A stretch of 43,387 bases of DNA from Rodentolepis nana. Lineage: Eukaryota; Platyhelminthes; Cestoda; Cyclophyllidea; Hymenolepididae. Both the position numbers and the translations under genes were made by a program. Below, one piece after another: positions 1 to 10,891 of the stretch; the first letter of the stretch is position 1; each line of letters opens with the position of its first letter. The notes under the pieces are model-generated. The model was given only the letters and a program-made list of their open reading frames with translations. It did not search any database and had not been told where the DNA came from. The DNA lies in contig UZAE01012398.1 of the NCBI GenBank assembly GCA_900617975.1, forward strand, positions 1 to 43,387, given 5' to 3'.

Positions 1-864
1 AACCAAAAAGCCTCTCTCCCCATGAATCCATTAGCAGACATCGATGTAGAGCAAATGCGCTCACTGGCCCTTGAGACAATCAATGTCAACTATCCTGCAG
101 ATCAATGGCTCCAAGTCTTCACTGATGGGTCATACATAGAAAGCCAAGCAAACGTTGGTGCAGGTGTCTATTCTGAACTCTTCTCTTTCTACGCAGCAGC
201 GGGACATAATAGATCCGCTTTTGAAGGAGAAATAGAGGCTATTAGGATAGCACTATGCCGATTATGTTGCCTGGATACGAAATTCACCAAAGCGGTGATA
301 CTTTCGGACTCACAGTCAGCAATAGACTCTATTGGAAACAGAGAGCCACCCAAAACAGCTGAGATAAAGGAATGTAGAAAACTCTATGAGCTGCTGAGAG
401 AGAAAAACAAAACAGTGGTCCTACAATGGATTCCTGGTCACTGTGGCATTAAAGGCAATGAGATTGCTGACACACTTGTCAAGAAGGGAACAACGATTTT
501 GTAATGCACGGACCGGCCGATGTCTTTCCACACAATGAAGGCCTTAATCAGGAGAGAATTCCAGACCTCAAGGTTCAACGAACTCAAAGCTCGAACAAAG
601 GAGAAACAGTGGACAGTGGCACTCTCCGACATACCCGACTGGCCAAGAATCGAAGCCGTTGCTGAGTTTAGACTACGTACCGGACACGATTGCTTGGCAA
701 AACACCTTCACAGATTGGGAGTATACACTCAACCCACATGCCCTCTATGTAACCTACATGAGGAAATGGATAAGACCCACCTGATTCGATATCCAGCCCT
801 AAAGACAATGACGGAAAGCCCGAGATACTGGGAAGCAAGAAGACTGCTAATGAACTGCTATTAA
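1..864 (+). pseudogene. LINE polyprotein C-terminus: RNase H domain and Cys/His tail, one in-frame stop
   Basis: Frame 1 is open from base 1. Counting from the ATG at 22, all four RNase H catalytic acids are present: D35 (FTDGS), E70 (EGEIEAI), D96 (SDSQSAI) and D150 (GNEIAD), with the family histidine in PGHCG. RNase H would remove the RNA strand of the RNA/DNA hybrid during retrotransposition. A TAA at 502-504 stops the frame, but the same frame reopens at once and continues to 864 with conserved tail features (AEFRLRTGHDCLAKHLHRLG, CPLC, H). One C-to-T change (CAA to TAA) would explain the stop. The last Cys of the CPLC...H...C motif appears as Tyr (IRYPAL), a second lesion. The protein resembles RNase H tails I recall from spider-type LINEs; this is memory, not a search. 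Confidence 0.85.
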
Positions 865-975
865 TTAACTGCTATAAATGTACCCCCCCCCCTCTTGGGG
901 GAAGCTGAAGTCAAAGATAATGGGTTAATGATAAATATCATAAAGCCTGCCATTTGAAATAAATACATAAATTTC
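1..975 (+). mobile_element. 3' end of a non-LTR retrotransposon (LINE), cut by the window edge
   Basis: The element runs in from beyond the left edge. It holds the last part of its polyprotein (RNase H domain, then a Cys/His region, to 864) and a short 3' UTR ending near 973 in CCTGCCATTTGAAATAAATA. The 3' UTR (about 896-973) is closely similar to the ends of four short repeats elsewhere in the window (13312, 14009, 24002, 43035), read on the minus strand. A C9-10 run followed by G5 lies at 882-901. No reverse transcriptase is visible because the 5' part is outside the window. Class assignment comes from the RNase H plus CxxC...H C-terminal layout typical of Jockey/I-like LINEs; the exact clade is not decided. 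Confidence 0.85.
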
Positions 976-2666
976 AAAAAAGCTCTCATCTAGCAAGGCC
1001 TTATGTGATCTCACTTTTTCGAACATAATTTATTCAATTTGGAAAGAAACTGAGACAGGTGGTTTAGCCAGTTACTTATTTGTTTAGTACCACCAACAAT
1101 GCTGCAAGCTCATAATACTAACTTGAAAATGAATTTTAAATTAATTTGTACTACAAATTTTGCGTAGCCAAAACCTAGAGTGCTTTATACTGCAGTGTTT
1201 TCCAAGTATCTGTGAATAACTTTCGCACATTCAGTGTAGCAGTTGAGTAGGTGGTTTTCAATAAGAAATCCTATTAATGACGGATCTATGACTATTTGTA
1301 ATGCGACACCTTAATTACTCATTTTGTCATTACATATTGGTCCGATTTCTATCCATTATAACACTACTAAATGTTAAAAAACCCTTTCATTTGATAATAT
1401 TCACATAACAATTTCTTCATTCATCTTGCAAAGCACTTGATGATAGGGTATTTGAAATTATTTTATTGATGAAATTTTCTTTGAGTAATCTGAATTTCGT
1501 TCTATTATCAGTGTTTAGGGTAACTGGATGAAGTGAATTTGGAAAAGTGTACGTAGTGAGATGGAAAGCGAAAAATCACAAAGTGAAGAGAATGGTAGTC
1601 GTCAGAAAAAGTGAGAAGCAAATTAGTACGTCATCAAATGAAATGATTTTAGTTTATATAAAAAATTAAATAAAATTTATTTCGATAGATCTTGAAAAAT
1701 GTATTCGTTCGGAGGTGTATCTAGAGATTTCATGGTTTATTTTTAACTTTAATTATGTCAGAAATAAGAGCAAATGGAATTGATTAAATATAGGTAATGT
1801 GATCGAACACATAATTAAAATTAACAGGGTATAAGTCTATGAATTATTTTTGAAAATGCATTTAAATACGCAAAATGTATGCATCGAATAAATGAGCAAT
1901 GAGAAAATCGTTTCTCTTAGGCCTAAAACAAATGGATGCACGACGGAACGTCTAGTAATGACAATTATTTTATAAATAATCAGTATTGTCAAAAAAGGTT
2001 ACTAATTAAGAGATGGGTTTCGATCGACTCTGGTGGTTATCAAAACCGGCGATCAGATTTTTTAAAAATAAATTTGCATTAACTACAACTATAATTCGTC
2101 GACAATGAAATTAAAGTTAAAATCGACGATACTACAGTAACACTCAAATCTTATTTGTGGGATTATTTTAAAAAGTTTTAAAATAAAGAACAGGAAGTGT
2201 ACTTTCAAGAATATTATTTCCTGGTTAGCAACGCAAGTAGTTATTAATACAAGAACTCGATATGGACATTTTCAGGGCTCAAATGCATCTTCTATTTGCA
2301 AATTTGTCAAGTAAATGACTATTCTATTTAGAACAATTTTCATCATTGACTACTTCTTTATAGTCAATTGTTTAATTTAATTTAATAAACACATCAAAAT
2401 GTATGTTTTGTATGTAAGAAATATTGAATTATTTTACTAACATGATTATTATCACGTAGAGCATATATATTTGGCGAATTTACAAAGTGATGATTGTTAA
2501 AGAATATATATAATAATTGCCCAAACATTAAATGAGGCGTAATATTTCAATAAATAAAGGAAGTAATATACATTATACTGACTTGTTGGAGCTAAATTGG
2601 AATGTTTTGTTTAAGTAATCAGCGATTATTTATCTGAAGGACAAACAAGAATTTAAGGTAGATGAA
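976..2666. other. AT-rich intergenic region upstream of the first ABC transporter
   Basis: No convincing coding sequence, RNA gene or repeat is seen in these 1.7 kb. It should hold the promoter and 5' UTR of the transporter beginning at 2667. No clear TATA box stands out. A 10-mer, CTGAAGGACA at 2634-2643, sits 24 bases before the ATG and recurs upstream of the second transporter (15248-15257). Confidence 0.5.
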
Positions 2667-5600
2667 ATGGGGTTGAAGAGACGCAGTAAAGAAGGAAAAG
2701 GAGTCAAAGACGAATTCAATGAAAGCAAAGAAGTAAGTTGAATTGTATCACAGATTAAAGTTTAAACACTTTCATTTATGTTTACATGAAGTATTTCCCA
2801 TTAATTCAACAAAACTGAAATTTATGAATTCAAATTAGCACACAAGCTGTCTGTTTCATCACATAGTTCCATCAATGCTTTATTTTGGCTTAAAAAATTG
2901 ACGATGGTTTATTTGCGTGATCTATTTCGTCTTATTTCTTTTTCATATTATTTTAGGGAGAAGATGTTTCCTTTGGTGACATCACCATCGATGAATCAGA
3001 AAAAGTGCTATTCTTCCACCTGGTAATTTTTAACTAAATTTAACGAGTGAAACTAGTTTCGGTACTCCGACATAAAGGACAAAATCATGCTTATTATTGG
3101 CTTTATTCTCGCTCTGGTAGTCGGTTGCTCATTTCCTGTCAATTTGATCATTTTCAAAGAAGTGGTAAATCTCTTGACATCAGACACGAGTGTTGATTTG
3201 GCTAGAATGCGCGAAATGGTTGGATGGTTTTGTCTTTTGGGAGCTGTTACAATGGTTCTAGCTTTCATCGAAATGTTCTTCTTCAGTCTTTCTGCTAGAC
3301 GACAGAGTAGACGTATTAGGCTGAAACTCTTCAAGGTAAGCAGTCTCTTAACTACTAGACCTTATAACGTCATTTGTTCGTCTTATGAAAAATCTTCTTT
3401 GTGTTTTAGCAATTGCTTCGACAAGACGTTCCTTGGTTTGATCATCAGGCACTTGGTGATATTATCACCAAACTCACTGCGGACGTGGATTCGATTGAAA
3501 CTGGTATTGGTGAAAGATTGGGTCGATTCGTTCAAAATTTTGCCATGTTTATATCGTGTTATGCCAGCGCTTTCACTAATAATTGGAAAATCGCATTGGT
3601 GGGCCTTAGTTCAGCTCCCATTATTGTAATTGCTTTCACTGTCATGGGTTACACGATGAGTACCTTTGCAATGAAGGAACAAAAGGCCTACTCTAAAGCC
3701 AATAATGTTGCGAGTGAAGTTTTCAATGCGATTAAAACGGTGTTTGCATTTATTGGACAAGAGAAGGAGAAGGTTCGATACTCATCACAACTGGGCGCAG
3801 CTGCCAAGGTTTCATTCTTGAAGAATACAATGCTTGGATTTGGTATGTTGCATTGAATTCTGAACAATCATTGTTTGATTATTTTCTGTAGGGATTGGAA
3901 TGATTGGAGGGTCAATTTTTGCGGCTGCTGGTCTAACGTTTTGGTTTGGTGTGAAGGAAAGTTTAGAAAATGGCAATTACATTGATAGTGGAACCATTAC
4001 ATCAGTAAGTCAAGCAGTTATATATCATGAATTTATTTTTAATAATATGTCTATGGGTGTCAATTGTTTCGCTAATTCTATAGGTTGTACTATCATTCCT
4101 TGTCGGCAGTATTGCACTGGGTTTGGTTCTGCCAGAATTTTCTTATTTCACTCGAGCAAAAGCTGCTGCGAAAAACACCTTCTACATTATTGAACGTGTA
4201 AGTATTGAAGCTGGAATATAGAGATGACATGGAGTAAAGAAGTTCATATGATAACCTGTGAGTCTGACTTTCAGGTTCCCGAAATCGACAAAAATGAACC
4301 GGGCCTTGAACCAGACTCCATGAAGGGTGATATCGAATTCAAAAATGTCTCCTTCGTATATCCAATGCGACCTGATGTTGTGGTGGGTATACGTTTGTTA
4401 TCTATCCATCTTTTTTCATTTTAACTAAAGTGGAATAATCTTCAAGTACATCCTCATAATTTGTATCGACAAGCATATGGTCCAAAGAGCATAGTCTTGG
4501 CTAATGTTAAAGATGGCCCTTGATGGGTGAATTTATATACAGATATGTGTCTACTCTTGCTCATTGAAATCACGATAACTCAATTATAAAATGCCTGATG
4601 GCAAACTCCTGTTGACGTTACTTCAAAGTGCCGTTGGGAAGATAACTAATTTTGGCCATCTACTGTTTATTAAAACCAGAGGTCATTATCTAAGCTTAGT
4701 TTAATCTGACTCTTTTACTATTGACCTATTTAAGACCACGTTGAAGTTGATTCGCTTGACTGCTTCAAATACCATTGTTTCATTGGCGACGGTGATAAAT
4801 ATTACGATTGTAGACGCTGAAAAACTTCAACATGACGATTAAAGCGGGTCAAACAGTTGCCATTGTGGGTCCAAGTGGTTCAGGTAAGAGCACAGTCATT
4901 CAACTGCTTCAGCGTTTCTACGATCCAATCGAAGGTCAGGTAAGCAAACATTCAATTCCAATTAGCAGAATGCATTAGAAAAGACAATTCATTGTGTCAT
5001 TTATTGAAGTTGAGCATTTTTCTGCCTTAACAATGAAGGTGATCTTGGATTAATAATAATCTAATTTCATATTAAAGCAATTATTAGTGCTGGGGATAAT
5101 GATGATGTAAAGTTAAATATAGGTTACAGATTTATTAAATTAAATTGAAAATACTTCAGATTTAGATTAGTAATATAGTTATAGTTAGTAAATATATATA
5201 TGCTTTCACTTAAAACGTTGTAGATAACATAATTCAGAAGTACTTCCAGCATTAATTGTCATAGCAGTGTGAATTTGAAGTTCTTTTTATTTTTATTGTT
5301 TTTTTTAAAATTTTGATACTGGGTTTTTTTCTCAAGGTGTTGATTGATGGTCATGATATACGTGAGCTGGATCTCAAATGGATGAGACGCCAGTTTGGTG
5401 TTGTTTCACAGGAACCACTTCTCTTTGCCGCAACAGTAAAAGAGAACATTGAACTTGGAAACCAGGGTGCAACTCTCGAGGAGATAGAAGAGGCAGCAAA
5501 GATGGCCGATGCTCACAATTTCATACTCAAATTGCAAGATGTAAGTTGGGGTGACGTGGGTTCCACATTTTTAAATTGGCCTTTTTTTGTGGCATAAGCA

Positions 5601-8600
5601 TTCAGATGGTAAGCCTCGAATTGGATTTGGACATGAGTTGTTTGAAAAGAATTCTGAATGTGAAGATGGGAGAAATAAGTTTTAAAACGACCTCTTTTTT
5701 GTTTAAATCGTGTTTTATATTACCTCATAATGGTTTTAATTAGTTAGTAAAGTAAAATTACTTGGAAATAATGTTGAATGAAACTTGATCGAAATTGTGT
5801 TAATCACGAGAATTTACCTTTTAAGAGATGATATTCTGATAAAATTTGAACTGGCATGCGCATTAACAACACAACTTGCCACAATAGGCATAGTTTACAG
5901 GGAAATATTGATTTCAATTGATTTCTCTTCGGAGTAGTTGTATCTTATCACGTCCATGAGGATATGTAGGCAACGTGATTTGAATTTTGTCATAGGCTTA
6001 TGATACAATGATCGGTGAGGGAGGAGGTGGTATGTCCGGAGGTCAGAAACAGCGTTTAACCATAGCTCGAGCACTACTTCGGAATCCTCGAATACTCCTC
6101 CTAGACGAAGCAACATCTGCCTTGGATACGCACTCAGAACGAGCCGTGCAATCTGCTTTAGATAAGGCTGGAGTTGGTCGGACTGTCATCATGGTTGCCC
6201 ATCGTCTCACAACCGTAAGAAATGCCGATAGGATTCTTGTCGTTGATAAGGGTGAAATCAAGGAGTCGGGAACACACGATGAACTTGTACGACACAATGG
6301 AATCTATGCTCACATGCTGTCTTTGCAGGTGAGTTCCATTAATTGTGTACGATTAAAATTAATTTGGACGTATGAGGTAAATTTTAGTATGTATTTTATC
6401 TTACTAGGCCAAGAAGAAGAATGAGGAGTATTCAGATAGTGAACCTGAATCAGACAAAGATGAGGCTGAAGAAAGTACTTCGTCTAAAGCTTCAAAGTTG
6501 GCAAATGTGTGGAAAAGAACTGCTCGAGATTCGGAAAGTGAAAGCATGGCCTCCAGCAGCTCGGATGCTTCATTTCTGACTGTTGCAACACGAGTTTGTC
6601 ACACAAATTTTGTTGCATTTACATCGCGATTTTAAGTGTTAAAAGTTTTTAATCTTTTTCGATGTAGAAAAACGTTCTTTTACGAGCATTTCTTCTGAAC
6701 AAACCCGAATTTCCAATATTCTTCTTTGGACTATTCGTATCTCTCTTATCAGGTGTCATTCAACCTTCGTTCGCCCTACTTTACTCAGAAATGTTTAATG
6801 TGAGAAATGATTTTGTAATTGTTGCCCATATAATTGTTTAAATACTGATTTTGAGTTTTTTCGTAGTCATTTACCCTTCAAGACCCTAATGAGAGAATGA
6901 GGAGAACTGAACTTATTGCCGGTATGATGGCCCTTCTTGGCTTGTTACGCCTGTTAACACAACTTGTAGCGGTAAGAGGAGTTGTGTTAAGATTTGTCTT
7001 ACATCCTACTTGGTTTGTTGGTTAAAGCCTCTTTCGAACAGAATTCGACACTGGGTTGGGCGGGGGCGAAGTTGACTCAAAGAACTAGAGGCTTGCTATT
7101 CAATGCAATGATTGAGCAGGAACCAGGATGGTTTGATGAAGTGGCGAACCAACCAGGTGTACTCACAGCTCGTTTGGCCACAGAAGTGTCGAGTTTGGAA
7201 GCTGTGACAGGTGCCCAACTGGGCACCATTATGGAGTCTGCCTGTTTGATCATCGCATCGANTGTCATTGTATTCATGTACAGCTGGCAACTTGCTCTTG
7301 TGAATTTCTGCTTCCTTCCCATAATTGTGGCGAGCAGCGCTTTGCAGGTAGTATAATGATGAGAAATCACCTCATTTTGTCAAAACTGTTTATCCACTAT
7401 TTGTCTTTCTGCATTCTCTAGATGAAAAACCAGAAATCTGTGATGAACATCAGAGAAGTCGCAGGCTCGCAGGTTGTACAAGAGGCACTCACGGCTCAGA
7501 AAACTGTGTTTGCATTTGGTTTAGAGGACTACTTCTATAATAAATTTTTGGAAAAATCAGATCGTGCTACCTCGTAAGTTTATGGAAATCTGTTCGTCTC
7601 TTTTTTAGCTCTAATTATCAAATTTATTGTTTTAAATAAGTGAGCGTGTGAAGGATGCTGCCTTATATGGTCTGGTTCATGGAGCAGCCAATGGATTGAG
7701 TTACTTCCAAACGGCCGCGTCCTTTTATGTTGGTTCGGTATTACTCAACCAAGGTGTCCTCGATGTCTTATCCGTATTTCGGTAACTTGAATTCATTGTT
7801 GACCACATTAGCCCCTCGAAAGACTTGCTATTTAAACTGTTTCTTCTCTTCACTTTGAGAACCTTCTCAGCATTCAACTTTGGCGCTCAAGGTATAACAC
7901 GAATAGCCGCATTAGCTCCAGAGTTCAGGAAGGCATCTAACAAGATTACCTCTGTGTTTGCGACAATGGATAGAAAGACGAAACTTGATGTTAACGAAGG
8001 TATATTCCCAGACCAACCTTTGAGTGGAAACATAGTCTTCAAGAATGTCTACTTCAAGTATCCAACACGAAAGCAAGTCAAAGTTCTCAGAGTAAGGTTC
8101 TAGGCAAAACTAATTGCACCCATTTTACCAGTTAATTGTGTTTACTATACGAGCTTTTATGACAGAATATGAAGTAATTTAATAGTAATTTGTAAAATAA
8201 AAAATAGCATTTATTTTTTATTAAAAAATTCTGTTTGAAATGAGAAAGTCCAAAATAAAATAAAAATTTTATTTTCGTAATTATGAATGTGTTGGTAGAA
8301 TTTTTCTGTTTTCGAAACAATTTAACTTGATTTAGAATTAGTTGAGTTCATACTTATACGTCAGTGGTCAGTTAGTGTAATGTTACAGTGCTCTATTTCG
8401 ATAGCACCTGAATGTCCCGATGAACCATCTTTCCGACAACTAAATGGCAAAATGACAGTCAAATGGAGTGTCTGCATTCGGTAAATATGAACAATGAGAT
8501 CTATTATAGGTGTTATGGTATTGACATTCCACTAAGAGCATAGGGTAATTGGCAAGTGAATTACGATGGTTTTCCATGTGTGTTGACTCGAATACGTGGC

Positions 8601-9774
8601 GTAAGTCCCCTCCCCCCTTCTGTGACCTGTGAAGGGAGGATTTGTTTTGCCAAAACTTCATGATTTAAAAATTTGGAACTCGACTGATGTAGTTGAGCTT
8701 ATTGTCGTTTCTCTTCCAGAAGTTCAACTACTCCTTGAATCCTGGCAATTCCGTAGCACTTGTGGGTGCATCTGGATGCGGAAAATCGACAATTCTTCAA
8801 CTGGTTCAACGACTTTACGATGTTAGTAACCACGGTCCAAAGAGTGGGATCTTTATGAATGGACATGATATTCGGAAAGTGGCTCCCAATTGGATTCGTC
8901 AGCAAATTGGCATAGTTTCACAAGAGCCAAATCTATTTGATTTGACAATTCGTGAAAACATAGCCTACGGCGACAACTCCCGAGAAATACCAATGGAGGA
9001 AATAATGGCAGCGGCTAAGGAGGCCAATGTTCATGGATTCGTGGAGACTCTACCACAGGCAAGATTCACTTCAATTATATAAATTGGGAGATGAATGGGA
9101 GAGGTGAACAATGTTGATCCTTGGGATTGTAAAAGGTTTACAAGTGCTTCAGATCCCATTGGAAAAGCTTCAAACTCTACTGCTTGAAGGGGTTGACGTG
9201 AGAGGAGTAGACATGCTTATATTTGTCACTAACACGGGAAGTTCACACATTCCACGGACTGATGAAACAATGAGTTTGAGTGGCGAAGGTGGGGAACACC
9301 CTGCAGGTTCAAAAGGTGGGAACAAATCTACTGATTAGGCAATAAGTGGTTTTGGAAATCACAACTTCTTGGAATATTTGATAAGNAATTCTTCCTTGTA
9401 CGATTTGGCAATAGGGTTATGAAACACCTGTGGGTGCTAGAGGATCCCAATTGTCAGGTGGTCAAAAACAAAGAATTGCAATCGCTCGTGCTCTAGTTCG
9501 GAAACCGACCTTACTTCTACTCGATGAGGCCACGTCTGCTCTGGATAACGAATCGGAGAGAGTAGTCCAAGCTGCATTGGACGAGGCAATGGCAAAGGGT
9601 GGTCGAACATCCCTCGTAGTGGCCCATCGTCTAACAACAGTTGAGAATTGTGATGTTATTGTGGTGCTTCAAGAAGGTCAAGAGTGTGAGATTGGTTCGC
9701 CGGAAGGTTTGATGGCTATGAAAGGCCTCTACTACCAGTTGCATAATGTAGACGCTGCTGTGAAGACGCATTAA
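2667..9774 (+). CDS. ABCB1: P-glycoprotein (ABCB-type full ABC transporter), copy 1, 19 exons, 1264 aa
   Basis: Exons: 2667-2732, 2957-3022, 3057-3335, 3410-3842, 3892-4004, 4084-4197, 4275-4382, 4814-4939, 5337-5540, 5996-6328, 6408-6593, 6668-6799, 6867-6971, 7042-7347, 7422-7573, 7641-7781, 7860-8091, 8720-9058, 9415-9774. All phases join with no frameshift. Layout is TMD1 (about 45-357), NBD1, acidic Ser-rich linker (615-676), TMD2 (about 677-985), NBD2. NBD1: A-loop Y386, Walker [10 protein letters not shown] (412-420), Q-loop VVSQEP, signature MSGGQ (516-520), Walker B ILLLDE (536-541), H572. NBD2: Walker [10 protein letters not shown] (1048-1056), SQEP, LSGGQ (1158-1162), LLLLDE, VAHR. 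Such proteins export hydrophobic compounds across the plasma membrane using ATP. Oddities: Met in the first signature, a GC splice donor after exon 18, and one N in codon 7261-7263. Exon 1 (22 codons) is the least certain exon. Confidence 0.93.
7262..7262. other. Ambiguous base inside coding exon 14 of ABC transporter copy 1
   Basis: The codon at 7261-7263 reads ANT, so residue 829 in a membrane segment of TMD2 is unknown. A second single N lies at 9386 in intron 18. Both are assembly ambiguities, not biology. Confidence 0.95.
9059..9414 (+). other. GC-AG intron (intron 18 of ABC transporter copy 1)
   Basis: Exon 18 ends ...CCACAG at 9058 and the intron begins GCAAGA. Reading on in frame meets a TAA within eight codons. 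The next exon (GGTTATGAAACA, from 9415) continues the NBD2 in the right frame after a CAATAG acceptor. The paralogous junction in the second gene (20754/20755) uses a normal GTAAGT, so GT-to-GC change in copy 1 is the simple explanation. Confidence 0.85.
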
Positions 9775-10537
9775 ATCAATTGGGGTTGTGGTTCCAGATG
9801 ATAATTCTAATGAACTCGATAAGTGGCATTGTGGAAACTTATTTTATCTATGTCTGACACTATCTTATACTTATTTTGATGTGAATAATCTTTGCTCCTA
9901 ATTGTCTACTTTTGCAGTCTATTACAAACAAAATGGGGCTGGTAACTATGCGATTTCTTAGATTAAAACATTGGCAAGACAATTAAATTGGAATTCTGTC
10001 AAAGAGGTTTGGTCAAAATGTCCACTTTTGGAGTCTTTTACAATCCAAATCCGACCTTGGTGTTTTTGTAAAGATTAGCCGAAAACAATTGGTGACCTCT
10101 CCCTGAGATGTGTCTGTGGGCTGAATCCTGTTGACACTGTTTACATGACCAATTATTAGCCCCCGAAGTTCGTCATCTACGGCTTAACTACTACAGTGGT
10201 GAGTAGATTTGCGTAGGTGAATAAATTAAACATGGGCCCCTTTTGACACGAGTATTTGGGGTGGGTGTGAAGGGGGTGGGGAAGGTGGGGGAAAGGAGAT
10301 GCGGCCCCATCACCCTGACAGTTTCTTGTAAATTTGGCGTGTATGCCTCGAGACGTGCTCTTTGTCTCCTGTGATATTCAAGCTGCGTCCTCTTGTGCAA
10401 TCTTGTGACATTCATCCGTGGGACTAGAAACAGATTGGTGTACTGCAGCAGGATATATCACCTTTGTAGTGAGCTTGAATGAGCGCAAGTTTCAATGTGG
10501 AGATTGAAACATTCGATAAAACTAGGAACGAATGGAA
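9775..10537. other. 3' flank of ABC transporter copy 1
   Basis: The 3' UTR must start here. A possible poly(A) signal ATTAAA lies at 9962-9967; the nearest AATAAA (10597-10602) falls inside the SINE-like element. A G-rich pyrimidine-poor stretch lies at about 10250-10310. No gene is seen. Confidence 0.4.
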
Positions 10538-10542
10538 TATAT

Positions 10543-10575
<33 letters not shown>

Positions 10576-10579
10576 CATA
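10538..10579. repeat. (AC)n/(AT)n microsatellite
   Basis: Alternating AT, AC and AT dinucleotides over about 42 bases. It is read here as the 3' tail of the minus-strand SINE-like element. Confidence 0.9.
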
Positions 10580-10872
10580 TTACAACAGACGTTTGAAATA
10601 AAACGTACTAAACAATTTCCATCGAATCAATCCACTGCATTGAGATTCATCAGTTCGTTCCGATGTCTATTTCCTTTTGATGAGCGTCCAGAGTCACCAT
10701 AATGCATTTTATGTCCTTCCATGATACATTTGGGATGCAATCGACATCCATTGTCTGTGTCATCACGAGTATGGTCGGTGAAGGTTTCGAACTTTCAAAG
10801 GCAGTATAGTGTGTGCGAACACCTCTAGCACTCTTCCACTGAGCGAATTCAAAACCACTCTAACGAGTTTTC
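10538..10872 (-). mobile_element. tRNA-derived SINE-like element, minus strand, with diverged target-site duplications
   Basis: On the minus strand the head at about 10872-10783 looks like a tRNA-derived RNA polymerase III promoter. A box A-like TCGCTCAGTGG lies at 10846-10836 and a box B-like GTTCGAAACC at 10792-10783 (9 of 10 bases to GTTCGAATCC). The spacing is about 10 nt longer than in a normal tRNA. A unique body follows, and the 3' end is a (TA)n(TG)n microsatellite (10579-10538). The flanks are imperfect direct repeats: TAAAACTAGGAACGAATGGAA at 10517-10537 and TAAACTCTGAACAATGGAA at 10873-10891. Head, body, simple-repeat tail and duplication together fit a SINE. No other copy is seen in the window. 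Confidence 0.65.
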
Positions 10873-10891
10873 TAAACTCTGAACAATGGAA

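Noticed and set aside
7021..7041. Acceptor at 7027 for exon 14 of transporter copy 1
   Set aside because: It breaks the reading frame; the CAG at 7039-7041 keeps phase 0 and aligns with the paralogue.
10620..10680. Hammerhead ribozyme in the SINE-like element (CTGATGA ... GAAA on the minus strand), as in schistosome Sm-alpha SINEs
   Set aside because: The hairpin between them (GAAT/CAAT pairing with ATTG/ATTC) overlaps the CTGATGA core and does not leave GAAA directly after stem II, so the catalytic core cannot form as needed.
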